The translations under genes were made by a program, and so were the position numbers. From Acidobacteriota bacterium (GTDB lineage Bacteria > Acidobacteriota > UBA6911 > RPQK01 > JAJDTT01), in assembly GCA_028874215.1 (NCBI GenBank), contig JAPPLF010000101.1, positions 62,001-126,000 of the forward strand: 64,000 nt of DNA, read 5' to 3'. The notes under the pieces were generated by a model. It saw only the letters and a list, made by a program, of their open reading frames with translations, made no database searches and was not told where the DNA came from. Shown here piece by piece: positions 43,804-53,070 of the stretch (positions are counted from its first letter, which is position 1; each line of letters begins with the position of its first letter).

Positions 43804-45453
43804 TCAAGACTCGTCTGGCGGGACCTGGAAGCGGGTCCTTTGCAACACCTTCTTCTGCAGGATCCGATCCTCCACTTTCAACTCAAGGTCGTACTTGCCT
43901 GCCCCGAAGCCCTTCAAGCCGAAGACAAAAGCGACAGCTATCCGGTCCCCCAGGACTTCGAAGAGTGCCTGGTCCGCCTGGTTGACCAGCACTTTTCCAT
44001 GGCTGTCTTTGACTTCTGCCAGGATGTCCAGATCTGGGTACGAGCTGGCACCATCGATTGCGAAGTTATACACCTCGAAATACATGCCGAGGGATTCTCC
44101 TGAGCGGAAGTGGTTGTTGCTGACCGGGTAGACTTTCCATCCCAGCGCCGTCACAAAAGGATCCGGCAAGCTGCCCTCTTTGGCCGGAGTGATGAGATCG
44201 GAAAGGACAACCGACGAAAGCGAGAGTTCGTCGCTCATCTTGACAGGAAGATTCAACTTCTTTTCCAGGTAACCCATCTCGCCACTGCTGACGTCCTCGA
44301 CTACGAGACTTAGTTTGTACAGACCAGGCGACAGCGGGATGATCTTCTGGTAGCGCTTGTAGGGGTAGATATAGGCGTCCGAGGGATCCAGTCCCGCGCG
44401 CCGGTCATCGTAAACAGTCTCCTCGAACTCCTGAATGACCCTGCCGGCTGCACTTCTCACGGCACCGTAGAGATTCACGGTGGCGCGCTCCGTTTCCTCT
44501 CCCAGCGATTGGTAAGTCAATTCCGAGACCGGAAGATAGACCGTGATCGGAGCCAGAAACGAAGAATCATTCAACCGCAAGTGCGAGTTGTTGGCTGAAA
44601 CGGGAAACCGTGTGTAGCGGACCCGCGTGTCTACTTGCGCCTTCAAATCAGTGAACTTGATCTCGGGAGGCTTTTGCAGCTGGAAATACCTCTCCAGACG
44701 AAGAAAGGGATTCGCTCCTGCTTTGTGGTAGACGTCGTCGTCCCCGCCGAAGCTTCGCATCAGCTCCGAGCCCCTGATCCGAGAGGCTCTCGTCTCGAAG
44801 CCCATCTTCTCGAACAGGGTCTTCCCACCCCCGGGCATACGCAGGAGGGCATCCTTCTCCTCGGGCCGCAACGCGATCCGGAAGTCGCCTGTCATGGAAC
44901 GATCCACGAATTCGATCTCAATGCCGTTGCCTATCCCCTCAATGTAGTTGTAGAACCACTTTTCCATGGGGTAGACCTGGGTCGCGCCTCCACCCTCCTC
45001 GATCTCCCGATAGTAGGTTGCTCCTGCACCGTATTTGTCGACTGATTCAGGCGGGCCGAAAGTAATGTAGATGCGACCCCGGTCAGTCTGCCATCCGAAC
45101 ACACCCGCATTACTGTAACGCTCATTTGCATAGGCTATACGCCTGTAGTGCTCGACCTTGAACTCGTTGAAGTCCGTGGACGGATCGGGGTCGCGCCGGC
45201 GCCAGAACTGCTCGATAAAAATCTCCTTCTCCTCGTCAGCGGTGAGTTTCTCGAAGACCGATCTTTCCTCGGGAGTCACGATGTAGAAGACGTCTTCATC
45301 GAGCCAATCGGAATAGGGATCTACACTCTCCTCCTTCTGGCGCTGTTCGTCCCGTTGAGTTCCGGGGAGAATGAAGGCGGGCGTGAGAAGGAGTAGAACC
45401 GTGACTGCAACGAGCAGCAGACGCTCTTTGGAATGTCCGGTCTTGCGCAGCAT
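43804..45453 (-). CDS. GWxTD-domain secreted protein
   Basis: The 549-residue paralogue of the protein at 17646 has a signal segment (LLLVAVTVLLLLTPAF), the QFWRRRDPD motif, and GWQTD at 120-124 followed by DRGRIYITFGPPE. The C-terminal half is beta-rich, ending in a Ca-independent Ig-like pattern (FGAGKYDLELKVEDR). Here it lies between a CRTAC1 gene and a divergent TPR gene. Function is unknown; an envelope role is inferred from the signal peptide. Confidence 0.88.
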   Translation of the reverse strand: MLRKTGHSKERLLLVAVTVLLLLTPAFILPGTQRDEQRQKEESVDPYSDWLDEDVFYIVTPEERSVFEKLTADEEKEIFIEQFWRRRDPDPSTDFNEFKVEHYRRIAYANERYSNAGVFGWQTDRGRIYITFGPPESVDKYGAGATYYREIEEGGGATQVYPMEKWFYNYIEGIGNGIEIEFVDRSMTGDFRIALRPEEKDALLRMPGGGKTLFEKMGFETRASRIRGSELMRSFGGDDDVYHKAGANPFLRLERYFQLQKPPEIKFTDLKAQVDTRVRYTRFPVSANNSHLRLNDSSFLAPITVYLPVSELTYQSLGEETERATVNLYGAVRSAAGRVIQEFEETVYDDRRAGLDPSDAYIYPYKRYQKIIPLSPGLYKLSLVVEDVSSGEMGYLEKKLNLPVKMSDELSLSSVVLSDLITPAKEGSLPDPFVTALGWKVYPVSNNHFRSGESLGMYFEVYNFAIDGASSYPDLDILAEVKDSHGKVLVNQADQALFEVLGDRIAVAFVFGLKGFGAGKYDLELKVEDRILQKKVLQRTRFQVPPDES

Positions 45454-45550
45454 GCGTCTTTAGCAAGCTAGTATGCGACGTGGGTGGTTCGTCTTCAAGC
45501 ACCTTTGACTGGTTTGACTGGCAACAGCCGGTGGGGGAGCAAACTCTTTC

Positions 45551-45598
45551 GGCGCCCGAGGCGCCTCCTACATTCGCTCCGGAGGATGGTGCCTCCGG
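45551..45598. repeat. Two adjacent GC-rich hairpins between divergent genes
   Basis: GGCGCC-CGA-GGCGCC (45551-45565) and CCGGAGG-ATGGTG-CCTCCGG (45579-45598) lie side by side in the gap between the GWxTD gene and the TPR gene. They resemble a repeat unit in layout but their sequences do not match the other repeat families in this window. Confidence 0.5.
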
Positions 45599-45645
45599 TT
45601 CGCACAATTGCACGCAGCACCTGTTTCAAGGTATGTAATTAGCCT

Positions 45646-47412
45646 GTGAATTGGACAGGCAAGCTTGCCGTGCTACTCGTCACAACCCTCGCGATCTTTG
45701 CCCCGGGACTGTCGCAGGAGCATTTAGAGACTCGCCAGAAGGCCCTGGAACTTCTCAACCAGAACAAATCGGCCGAGGCCGAGAAACTCTTTCGAGAATA
45801 CCTTGATTCTTACCCGGACGACGCTCAAGCCCTTTACTACCTGGGCGTCAGCTTGCACTTTCAGTCTCAATACAAAGCAGCGATCGAGGTCTTGGAACGG
45901 GTTGTGGCGCTTCGTCCCCAGGTGGACAATCCTCAGTTCGAACCTTCGCGGCTGCAATACTTCCTGAGCCTGCTCCACTTCCAGAATGGGGATTTGGACT
46001 CGGCGCAAAGCAAGCTCGAACCACTCGTCAAAGAAGGCGCCGCCGCACCCGTTTACTTCCTGCAAGGCCGGATGGATTTCGCCAGGAAGGACTACGAATC
46101 CGCCGAGCGGCACATCTCCAGCGCCTTGCAATTGGACCTCCCGGATTCTGCGGAGGTTCACTACCAACTTGGATTAATCTATTCCGCCCAAGGAAAACAT
46201 GATGAAGCCGCGCGCTCTATAGAGGCAGCTCTGGAGCAACAACCCTCAAATCCAGATATTCTTTTCAAGCTGGCCGATACTTATTTTCAACTGCAAGACA
46301 TTCCCCGTGTTGAGGAGTTGTCCCGCGAAGTTCTGGCTGAGGATCCGTCCTCGGCCATGGCGCACTACAACCTGGGCCGTGCGGAGTTTGCACGTGGCAA
46401 TCTGGAGAAAGCTGGCGAGTATTTCGTCCGAGCGACTGAACTGGAGACGCGTCCCCGGTACTTCAATTCTCTGGCCCAGGTGCGGATACAGCTGAACCAG
46501 CCGCAGCGGGCCATCGCTGCACTCAGAGAGAATGTACGCCTGGATCCGGCGACGCCCTCTCCACGGCTTCAACTAGCGGGACTCCTTTTTCAGGCTCTCG
46601 ACATGAACGGGGCCGAGGTGGAATACAAAAAGATCCTCAACATGAACCCCGACAATATGCACGCACTGTTCGGATTGTGCTTTACCCTCGTCGCTCGGGG
46701 GAACGAAACGGCGGCCGTCGAGACGTTTCGCAAAGCCTGGGGGACCGATCCCGGTCTACTGAAGGAGATGATCGTCTCAGCAGTCATATCAGCCCGGGAA
46801 CATCCCGGATACACTCAGATCGCCGGTAGGCTGCTGCGGGCTGTGGCCCCTGCGGCAGCGGAGCACAGCCTCGAATTCATTGTGGCGCGTCAGTACCTGT
46901 CCGCCAATCGAGCCGGGAAAGCGCTGGAATGGATCGACCGCTATCTCTCAAACGGAGCCCCCGACGATCACACCCGTTTGCTCATGGGCTCGGCATTGCG
47001 GATGCTGGGCAGAACGCAGGAAGCTGAGAAAGAGTTGCTGGCTATCAATCAGGCCTCACCGTTGGGGGTGCACGCCCTCTATCAGCTAGCGGTTCTTGAA
47101 GCCCTCTACGAGGAAAACCAGAAGGGCGGGAAAGCCGACGAGTATCTGGATCGTGTGCTGGCGCTGGACTCAGATCATTTTCAGGCTCTCGTGATGAAAG
47201 CCGAACGCCAGATCAAGGATGTCAATCTGGCCGAGGCCGAAAGGCTGCTCAAACATGCTGTCGGCATCCAGCCGGATAGTCCTGAAGCGCACTACGCCTT
47301 GTCCACGCTCTATCGGCGGTCCGGGCGGAATCAGGAGGCTGAAGCAGCACTCAACCAGTACAAGCGGCTCAAGGCGGAGTCTGCCCTGTTTCCGGAACTG
47401 CAGTATCCGTAG
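45646..47412 (+). CDS. Secreted TPR-repeat protein
   Basis: A GTG start gives 588 residues with a signal peptide (LAVLLVTTLAIFAPGLSQ) and TPR repeats throughout (LFREYLDSYPDDAQALYYLGVSL, DPSSAMAHYNLGRAEFARG and others). It is divergent from the GWxTD gene and converges with a TonB receptor gene. The ribosome-binding site is weak, so the exact start is less certain. It probably scaffolds an envelope complex. Confidence 0.85.
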   Translation: MNWTGKLAVLLVTTLAIFAPGLSQEHLETRQKALELLNQNKSAEAEKLFREYLDSYPDDAQALYYLGVSLHFQSQYKAAIEVLERVVALRPQVDNPQFEPSRLQYFLSLLHFQNGDLDSAQSKLEPLVKEGAAAPVYFLQGRMDFARKDYESAERHISSALQLDLPDSAEVHYQLGLIYSAQGKHDEAARSIEAALEQQPSNPDILFKLADTYFQLQDIPRVEELSREVLAEDPSSAMAHYNLGRAEFARGNLEKAGEYFVRATELETRPRYFNSLAQVRIQLNQPQRAIAALRENVRLDPATPSPRLQLAGLLFQALDMNGAEVEYKKILNMNPDNMHALFGLCFTLVARGNETAAVETFRKAWGTDPGLLKEMIVSAVISAREHPGYTQIAGRLLRAVAPAAAEHSLEFIVARQYLSANRAGKALEWIDRYLSNGAPDDHTRLLMGSALRMLGRTQEAEKELLAINQASPLGVHALYQLAVLEALYEENQKGGKADEYLDRVLALDSDHFQALVMKAERQIKDVNLAEAERLLKHAVGIQPDSPEAHYALSTLYRRSGRNQEAEAALNQYKRLKAESALFPELQYP

Positions 47413-47533
47413 CTTGGATCGGGAACGGTTCAACCGCGCAGGCCAGAATGCTTTGCGCCCCTACAGAGCGCTAAAAGCCAAGCTCGCCCGGTGAAGTTCG
47501 AGACTGTAATCATCGGAGGAGAGCAAAGAAGGG

Positions 47534-47563
47534 ACGGACACCGAAGGCACCTTCGGTGTCCGT
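47534..47563. terminator. Strong hairpin between convergent TPR and TonB genes
   Basis: ACGGACACCGAAGG (47534-47547) and CCTTCGGTGTCCGT (47550-47563) are perfectly complementary over 14 bp with a two-base loop, so the real loop probably opens to four to six bases. There is no T tract on either side. Its place between two converging genes suggests transcript termination or 3'-end protection. Confidence 0.6.
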
Positions 47564-47585
47564 GCTCCAGCTTCTCAACGGGGTA

Positions 47586-50500
47586 CTAGAAGATGAGCTT
47601 CAATCCGAATTGGATCCTTCGTGCATCGGTAGCTGTCGTGATCCGCCCGTAGGATCCAGACTCCAAATTGGCGCTTGGTCTTCCAAAGTTGACGTTATTG
47701 AAGATGTTGAAAAACTCTGTCCGGAACTGTACTTTTGCTTCTTCCGAGATTCCTGGGATATTGAAATTCTTGAATAGCCCTAAGTCCTGACCGACAAAAC
47801 CATCGCTGTACAGGAATTGAGCACCCGAGTTACCAAAGGTGCCAGGGGCCGGCAATGAAAAGGCGCCGAGATCAAACCATCGATCCGGTGATCGCTGACC
47901 GGCCGGCAGGTTGCCGTCTCCCAAGCGATTGGGACGCTTGTTGAAGATGGCCTCACTGTTGGCTGGATCCGAGCTTGTAGTTGGGTGGAAGTTGAAACCG
48001 CTCATGAGCGTCGTGATGCCCGACAGCTGCCAACCTCCCAATGCGTGTCTCATGGCTGCGCTTTGGCCTTCAAAAAGAGGCAACTCGTATACGAAGCTGA
48101 AGTTAAAACGGTGCCGCAAATCGAAAGTACTCAAGCCTTTGTCCCGATCCCAGGGCACATAGTTACGGGCTCCCTTACTGTCAAACGAATCAGTATCCAA
48201 CGATTTCGCCCAGGAGTAAGTGGTCAGAAAACTCAATCCCTGACTCAAAGCTTTTCGTAGCGTGAATTCCAGGCCGTGATACCAGGACTGTCCCATGGCA
48301 TGATCCGTGAGAATGAATTGAAAATCAGGCCAAGCACGATTCGCCTGACGGCAGGCCGAATCGCAGGACGGGTCGTTTGCCGTTCGCCCCCCTTCACGCC
48401 AACGTGCGATGGACCGATTGATATTCCACCGCTTCGACATGCTCACACCATGAGAGCCCACATAAGCCATCTCACCAAACAAGCCCCAGGGAAGCATACG
48501 TTGGACGCTCAGGGTCCATATCTGCTGATAGGGATCCGACCGCCTCTGAGGAGTACTCAAGAGTATGAGGGATATGTCTTTTATATCAAACGGATCACCC
48601 GGGGGCGGATCCGGAAAAAGTGTTGAGATTTCGATCGTCGGCTTGTCGGTGTCGCTGAAGAAGGTCTGGACAATACTATTGTTGGGCGAAAGGATAGCGT
48701 CCCACGCCAGTTCGTTTCCGGGCACCTCGTCGTAGAAGATTCCAAAACTGGAACGGATGGCAAAATCCTGAGAACCCCCTGGGCTCCACGCAATTCCAAT
48801 CCGGGGAGCAAAGTTGTTCTTATCGACGTCAATCACGCGTCCGACATCCCTCTCGGCGCGAAAGCCTCCGGCGCCTCCGTTCGCGGCTCCGTCAAATAGG
48901 CCGAGCCGGTCCCCGGTTGTGGAGACCAGCCAGGGGTAGAGCTGATAGCGCAGACCGAGGGTCAGGCTAACGTTGCGGCTGATTTTGAACTCATCCTGGA
49001 TGAAGCTGTTGAACCAGATTCCTTCTTTGTCGACTGCGGGACCGGTCTTGTGACCGATAACTCGATTCGTATGCCCCAGGAGAAAGTCTGCTACCGGATG
49101 CCCGGTGAACTGACCCAAATACTGAAAGTTACCCTGCTGGTTGAAAGTGCCGATCAGCGTGTGACCCTTATCGCGCACCTCGAATCCCCAGGACACGTTA
49201 TGGCGCCCCTTTATCCATGACATGTTGAAGATGTAGTGCCAGTCATTCTGGAAAGGGGCTATGCAGCTGCCTGGCCCACCAAACGTCGAAAAGCCACCCA
49301 TTGACACTCCTGGCACCGCATTGCACTCAGGAACAATGTTAATGTTCCGTATTCCAAATTCCGTCGGCCAGTCGGGATCCGTCAGGGCGTTTGTTGGACT
49401 CCAGTAGCTGATTTCCACCTTATTCAGACCTGCTTTCGCATTGGCTACCAGTGTGGGTCCAAACGAATGAACCCAATCAAAAACCAGATTATGGGCAGTT
49501 AACGGACGCGCCGTTTCTGACCCGGGCAACAAACTTCGATCGTTGACGATACTGTCAATCCCGGACCATCTTCCGAAGAATCTATCCGTCTCCGAGAGTG
49601 CAAAATCCACTCGCGTGATGAATTTGTCATCATTTCTCACGAGACCCGTCTCGCCAATGAGATTGAAGACGTCACCGGGCGGCTGATTGGGCGCCGGTAT
49701 GAAACCGAGACCTATGTATTGGTTGGCAAATGGATGAAACCTGCTCGACGGGATGATATTCCCTGGGAAGGGCTCTCCCGTGGTTGGATCGATCAGGGGC
49801 TCTGCCAAATCCGAGAAATCTCCCTGTAGATGCCGAGACGTGGGGACGATGTTGCGACCGGTCGCGGCCTTTCGTGAGCGAAAACCTTCGTAGCTAAAAA
49901 ACCAGAACAGTTTATCTTGAATCACCGGACCGCCCACCTCAGCTCCGAACTGGTTCTGGAGGAACTCCGGATTGCCGACTGAAAAAAAGTTTCGCGCGTC
50001 CAGATTGTCGTTGCGATGAAACATCCAGCCGGAACCGTGAATTGCGTTGGTTCCCGACTTGGTGATTGCGTTGACGACCGCTGGATTATCGTTTTGACCT
50101 GAGAAGAAACCCCGCTGGACTTTCACTTCAGCCAAAGCATCGAGAGCCGGAAGTTGAGCGGAAGATCCGTAGAAGGGCTCTTTACTCGGGATCCCATCGA
50201 ACATGTAATTGGTCGAGGTCTCCCGCTGACCTGAAATCGTCACGGTGGTCACCCCGCGGCCTATGCGAAAACCATGGGATTCGCCTGCGTTACCGGACTC
50301 TGTAAAGGGGGAACCGTGGGCCCCCGCAGTTAAGCGAGTCAGGCCGACAAAACTTCTCTGATTGATGGGAAGCTCTTTGATCTCCCGTTCCTGCAGTACT
50401 TCACCGATCGCCGGTGTTTCCGTTTCGACACGAGTCACCGCAGCCTGGACGGTCACTTGTTCCGTAACCTCGCCCACTGCCAACGTCACCTGGCGACGGA

Positions 50501-50819
50501 CGTGCGAATCCACCCGAATCTCGATCTGGGTCAGTAGGGCCGTCTTGAAGCCGGGCATTTCGGCTCTGAGGTCATAGACACCTGGTCTCAAATACGGAAG
50601 TCCGAAAACACCCGTATCATCGGTGATCGCTTCACGTTCTTCACCGGTGTCCACATTGGTTACAGTCACTGTGGCCCCTGGAATCACCGCCTCGACCTCA
50701 TCGACGACGGTGCCCGTTATCGTCCCCGTCGTAGCCTGCGATAGAAGTAAAGGAGTGCCTGCTAAGATTAAAATAATTAATAGAGAAGTTGCTTTGAGAT
50801 GTTGTTTGCCAAGTAGCAT
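47586..50819 (-). CDS. Oar-like TonB-dependent receptor
   Basis: The 1077-residue protein starts after GGGGAGG and has a signal peptide (LLIILILAGTPLLLSQ), a carboxypeptidase-regulatory-like domain (GTITGTVVDEVEAVIPGATV to LRAEMPGFKTALL), a plug and a long barrel ending FGLKLIF. It is a paralogue of the receptor at 38053, though clearly diverged. Its upstream region holds a relic of a much closer paralogue of that receptor plus a strong promoter, which may now drive this gene with a long leader. Confidence 0.9.
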   Translation of the reverse strand: MLLGKQHLKATSLLIILILAGTPLLLSQATTGTITGTVVDEVEAVIPGATVTVTNVDTGEEREAITDDTGVFGLPYLRPGVYDLRAEMPGFKTALLTQIEIRVDSHVRRQVTLAVGEVTEQVTVQAAVTRVETETPAIGEVLQEREIKELPINQRSFVGLTRLTAGAHGSPFTESGNAGESHGFRIGRGVTTVTISGQRETSTNYMFDGIPSKEPFYGSSAQLPALDALAEVKVQRGFFSGQNDNPAVVNAITKSGTNAIHGSGWMFHRNDNLDARNFFSVGNPEFLQNQFGAEVGGPVIQDKLFWFFSYEGFRSRKAATGRNIVPTSRHLQGDFSDLAEPLIDPTTGEPFPGNIIPSSRFHPFANQYIGLGFIPAPNQPPGDVFNLIGETGLVRNDDKFITRVDFALSETDRFFGRWSGIDSIVNDRSLLPGSETARPLTAHNLVFDWVHSFGPTLVANAKAGLNKVEISYWSPTNALTDPDWPTEFGIRNINIVPECNAVPGVSMGGFSTFGGPGSCIAPFQNDWHYIFNMSWIKGRHNVSWGFEVRDKGHTLIGTFNQQGNFQYLGQFTGHPVADFLLGHTNRVIGHKTGPAVDKEGIWFNSFIQDEFKISRNVSLTLGLRYQLYPWLVSTTGDRLGLFDGAANGGAGGFRAERDVGRVIDVDKNNFAPRIGIAWSPGGSQDFAIRSSFGIFYDEVPGNELAWDAILSPNNSIVQTFFSDTDKPTIEISTLFPDPPPGDPFDIKDISLILLSTPQRRSDPYQQIWTLSVQRMLPWGLFGEMAYVGSHGVSMSKRWNINRSIARWREGGRTANDPSCDSACRQANRAWPDFQFILTDHAMGQSWYHGLEFTLRKALSQGLSFLTTYSWAKSLDTDSFDSKGARNYVPWDRDKGLSTFDLRHRFNFSFVYELPLFEGQSAAMRHALGGWQLSGITTLMSGFNFHPTTSSDPANSEAIFNKRPNRLGDGNLPAGQRSPDRWFDLGAFSLPAPGTFGNSGAQFLYSDGFVGQDLGLFKNFNIPGISEEAKVQFRTEFFNIFNNVNFGRPSANLESGSYGRITTATDARRIQFGLKLIF

Positions 50820-50926
50820 ACGGTGCCTCCCCTTGACGAAAATCTAGCCCACACAAAGAATCAAAAGGCTAAGGTGACGTTACAGCGTATCAACAGTGGC
50901 TGCCAATAACGATTCCACTCGATCCA

Positions 50927-50998
50927 CTCGAAACTGAAAACCCCCTGGTCGTTGGAAATGCCGGTTCTTCGGAGGCCCGTCGCCTCGTTGACGGCCTC
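50927..50998 (-). pseudogene. TonB receptor relic (carboxypeptidase-regulatory fragment)
   Basis: On the minus strand, 24 codons read EAVNEATGLRRTGISNDQG and then VFSFE, identical to the receptor at 38053-41235 except for one conservative change. The relic is joined directly to leader sequence also shared with that gene (around 51001-51030), so the start codon, signal peptide and first strands are deleted, and the rest of the gene is gone. The intergenic stretch 50820-51193 holds this relic, the promoter at 51149 and no other gene. Confidence 0.75.
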
Positions 50999-51148
50999 TC
51001 GGCGGGGAATAGTGAGGCTGAAGGAAGAATCCCGGCGCAACTCCGCCGTGCTCCTTTTGCTGAAGCGGACTGAATTGGACTGGACGAATAGCAGAGATCT
51101 GCGTATTCAGCATTGAGCATTCGACATCCGCGAACCTGGGATTGCAGA

Positions 51149-51178
51149 ATTCTACGGGATGCCGTCCGCCGATGTCAA
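51149..51178 (-). promoter_or_regulatory. Second copy of the TonB receptor promoter
   Basis: On the minus strand TTGACA (51178-51173) and TAGAAT (51154-51149) are spaced 18 bp, close to sigma70 consensus. GGACGGCAT in the spacer is shared with the promoter at 41401-41430. It points toward the relic and the intact receptor gene at 47586-50819, about 330 bp away. Confidence 0.7.
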
Positions 51179-51193
51179 CAATCCGCGTGCACC

Positions 51194-52336
51194 GGGGTGC
51201 CCGACACGAGAGTGATGCTGATGATGAAAGCCAGAGAACGTCAGCGATTGGGCTTAGACTCTCTGTCAGTTACTATAACTGTCAGGTAGGAGTGTGCCCC
51301 TGTCCCCAGACCGTTCCCCTCAGCGCCAGCTCCAACATCGACGCCAGCGGTTGTTGCAGGCCGTGCTCGAAATCGGCGACCTCCGTCCCGGGTCTCTCGC
51401 GACGCGTTACCGCCGTTGCGGCAAGCCCAACTGTCACTGTGCCCAGCCCGGCGACCGAGGCCACGGACCCAGTTTCTCCTTGACCCGTCGCGTCGGCGGC
51501 AAAACCGTGACCAAGATCATTCCCCCGGGGCCGGCGGTTGAACGCACCCGGGCGCAGATCGCCGAGTATCGTCGATTGCGGAGCTTGGTGAAGGAGTTGG
51601 TGGAGGTCAGCGAGCAGATTTGTCAGGTTCAGCTGGACGCTTCTTCGGCCCGGACGGGCCAAAAAAAGAGCTCCAAAAAACGCTGGCGCAGGAGATCCGG
51701 CAAGAAGTCCGGACCCTGATGGGTCCCCTGGCGGCCGAAGCCTTGGACTTCGAAGCTCTGGAGACCGCCCTCCGGCGCCAAGTCTTGGAGTGGGCGGCCC
51801 GCACGGTGGAAGCGCAGCTCAACCAGGATCATGTGGATTTGGAACCTGACCGGGGAACTCTTCCCGGAGGCGGTGCAGATTATCGATCGTTTCCACGCCA
51901 AAGAGCGACTTCATACCCTCTCCAGGAACTTATTCGCTGATCGCCAGTTGGCCCAGGATTGGGCGCAACAACGTTGCCTGGAACTCGATGCCGGTCGGAT
52001 CGAGACCCTCTTATCTGAGCTTGCCACCGAGGCCGCTCACAACGAGGAAGCGAAAGCGGCCTGCACCTGTTTCCAGCAGAATCGACATCGCATGCGTTAC
52101 GCCCGATTCGAGGCGCAAGGGCTCTGCACGTCCACCGGAGTAGTGGAAGCCGGATGCAAGAATGCCATCGGGGCTCGGCTCAAGCGATCCGGAATGCATT
52201 GGAGCGTGCCAGGAGCGAATTCGATCATGGCCCTGCGCTGTGTTCGGCTCAGTGGGCGCATTGAGGACTTTTGGGAATGGAGAGCCAATTCCAAGGCTGC
52301 AGCTTGATCCGTCGTCACCTTCTTGTCGTGCACCCC
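51194..52336 (+). mobile_element. ISKra4-type insertion sequence with internal deletion, copy 2
   Basis: Terminal inverted repeats are visible: left 51194-51215 (GGGGTGCCCGACACGAGAG, then TGA) and right 52315-52336 (complement GGGGTGCACGACAAGAAGG, then TGA). The 7-mer GTGCACC directly flanks both ends (51187-51193 and 52337-52343), consistent with a target-site duplication. The element is 1143 bp, shorter than a full member, because the middle of the transposase gene is deleted near 51832. Confidence 0.8.
51294..52307 (+). pseudogene. Frameshifting DUF6788 protein/ISKra4 transposase gene, inactivated
   Basis: The first frame (51294-51719, 141 residues) has a zinc-finger-like DUF6788 region, RYRRCGKPNCHCAQPGD. 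It contains the slippery heptamer A AAA AAG at 51662-51668 in the correct phase for a -1 shift, after which the second frame reads KELQKTLAQEIRQEVR and LDFEALETALRRQVLEWAARTVEAQL. A deletion near 51832 then throws the reading off; the catalytic half resumes in another frame (MWIWNLTGELFPEAVQ to 52307). The gene cannot make a complete transposase. Confidence 0.75.
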
Positions 52337-52424
52337 GTGCACCGGTTTCGTTAGTACCTGAAGTGTCCGGTCCATTGAGGGCGAGGTTAGGATGAGCTTT
52401 TACCCCCACAAAGAGGAGGTGGGG

Positions 52425-52499
52425 ATGGAACTGTATCCGCCGAGCGCCGTGGAGCGGACGATGAAGGTGCAGGAAATCATCCTTCGCGAGCGGCGTGAC
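52425..52499 (+). pseudogene. 5' fragment of an IS1202/ISNCY-type transposase
   Basis: After AAGAGGAGG, an ATG opens MELYPPSAVERTMKVQEIIL and then RERRD, which matches my recall of the N-terminus of IS1202-group transposases ahead of their helix-turn-helix. Homology ends at about 52499, where a GACTGTCCCCTTCT repeat core follows. Only about 25 codons survive. Confidence 0.5.
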
Positions 52500-52568
52500 A
52501 ATGATGACTGTCCCCTTCTCTTCGGTCCGCTTACTTGTCGTGAGGCCGGTAGAGAGGTGCGATTGATT

Positions 52569-52883
52569 TCACCGACTGATCACGTCGATAAAAATTCTTA
52601 TGACCACACCTACGAAGGGAACAAGCAGACACCAGGCTATCCATGGGCGACGATGCTTGACGGTGTAAGCAGCGGCAACAAATGTAAGCGGAAAGGCCGC
52701 ATAGACAACTGAGACCCAAATACCATTGTTCCAAACAGCGCTTAGATAGAGGCTGAACGGAGTCGCCAAGACAGCCGCCACGAGAATCAAACCAGGTTTT
52801 GCGGACACGATCCCAAACACAGCCAAGGTCACCGACAAAAAAACGGCGGGCCAGCCTAGCAACAACGGCCACCACTCAAGCAA
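52569..52883 (-). CDS. Small integral membrane protein of unknown function
   Basis: The 104-residue frame encodes about three or four hydrophobic helices (WPLLLGWPAVFLSVTLAVFG, GLILVAAVLATPFSLYLS, VVYAAFPLTFVAAAY, IAWCLLVPFVGVVIRIFID) with short basic turns. The pattern fits a real membrane protein, and the opposite frames do not look coding. No family is recognised. It sits alone in the decayed region between IS fragments and a broken sialidase-like gene. Confidence 0.55.
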   Translation of the reverse strand: MLEWWPLLLGWPAVFLSVTLAVFGIVSAKPGLILVAAVLATPFSLYLSAVWNNGIWVSVVYAAFPLTFVAAAYTVKHRRPWIAWCLLVPFVGVVIRIFIDVISR

Positions 52884-53070
52884 ACCATCCTCCCAACTGG
52901 TGTGATTCTCTACCGACTACGAATCCACCGTGAAAGACTTCCGAATCGTGAGTGTTTCGAAGCTGTTGGGAGCATTATAGCGGACGCTCTGGCGGACGGT
53001 ATTTTGCAGTGCTGGATTGGCTCGATAGGATCCAAACCGAGCACATCCTTTCCAACTGACGGAGCAAGAG

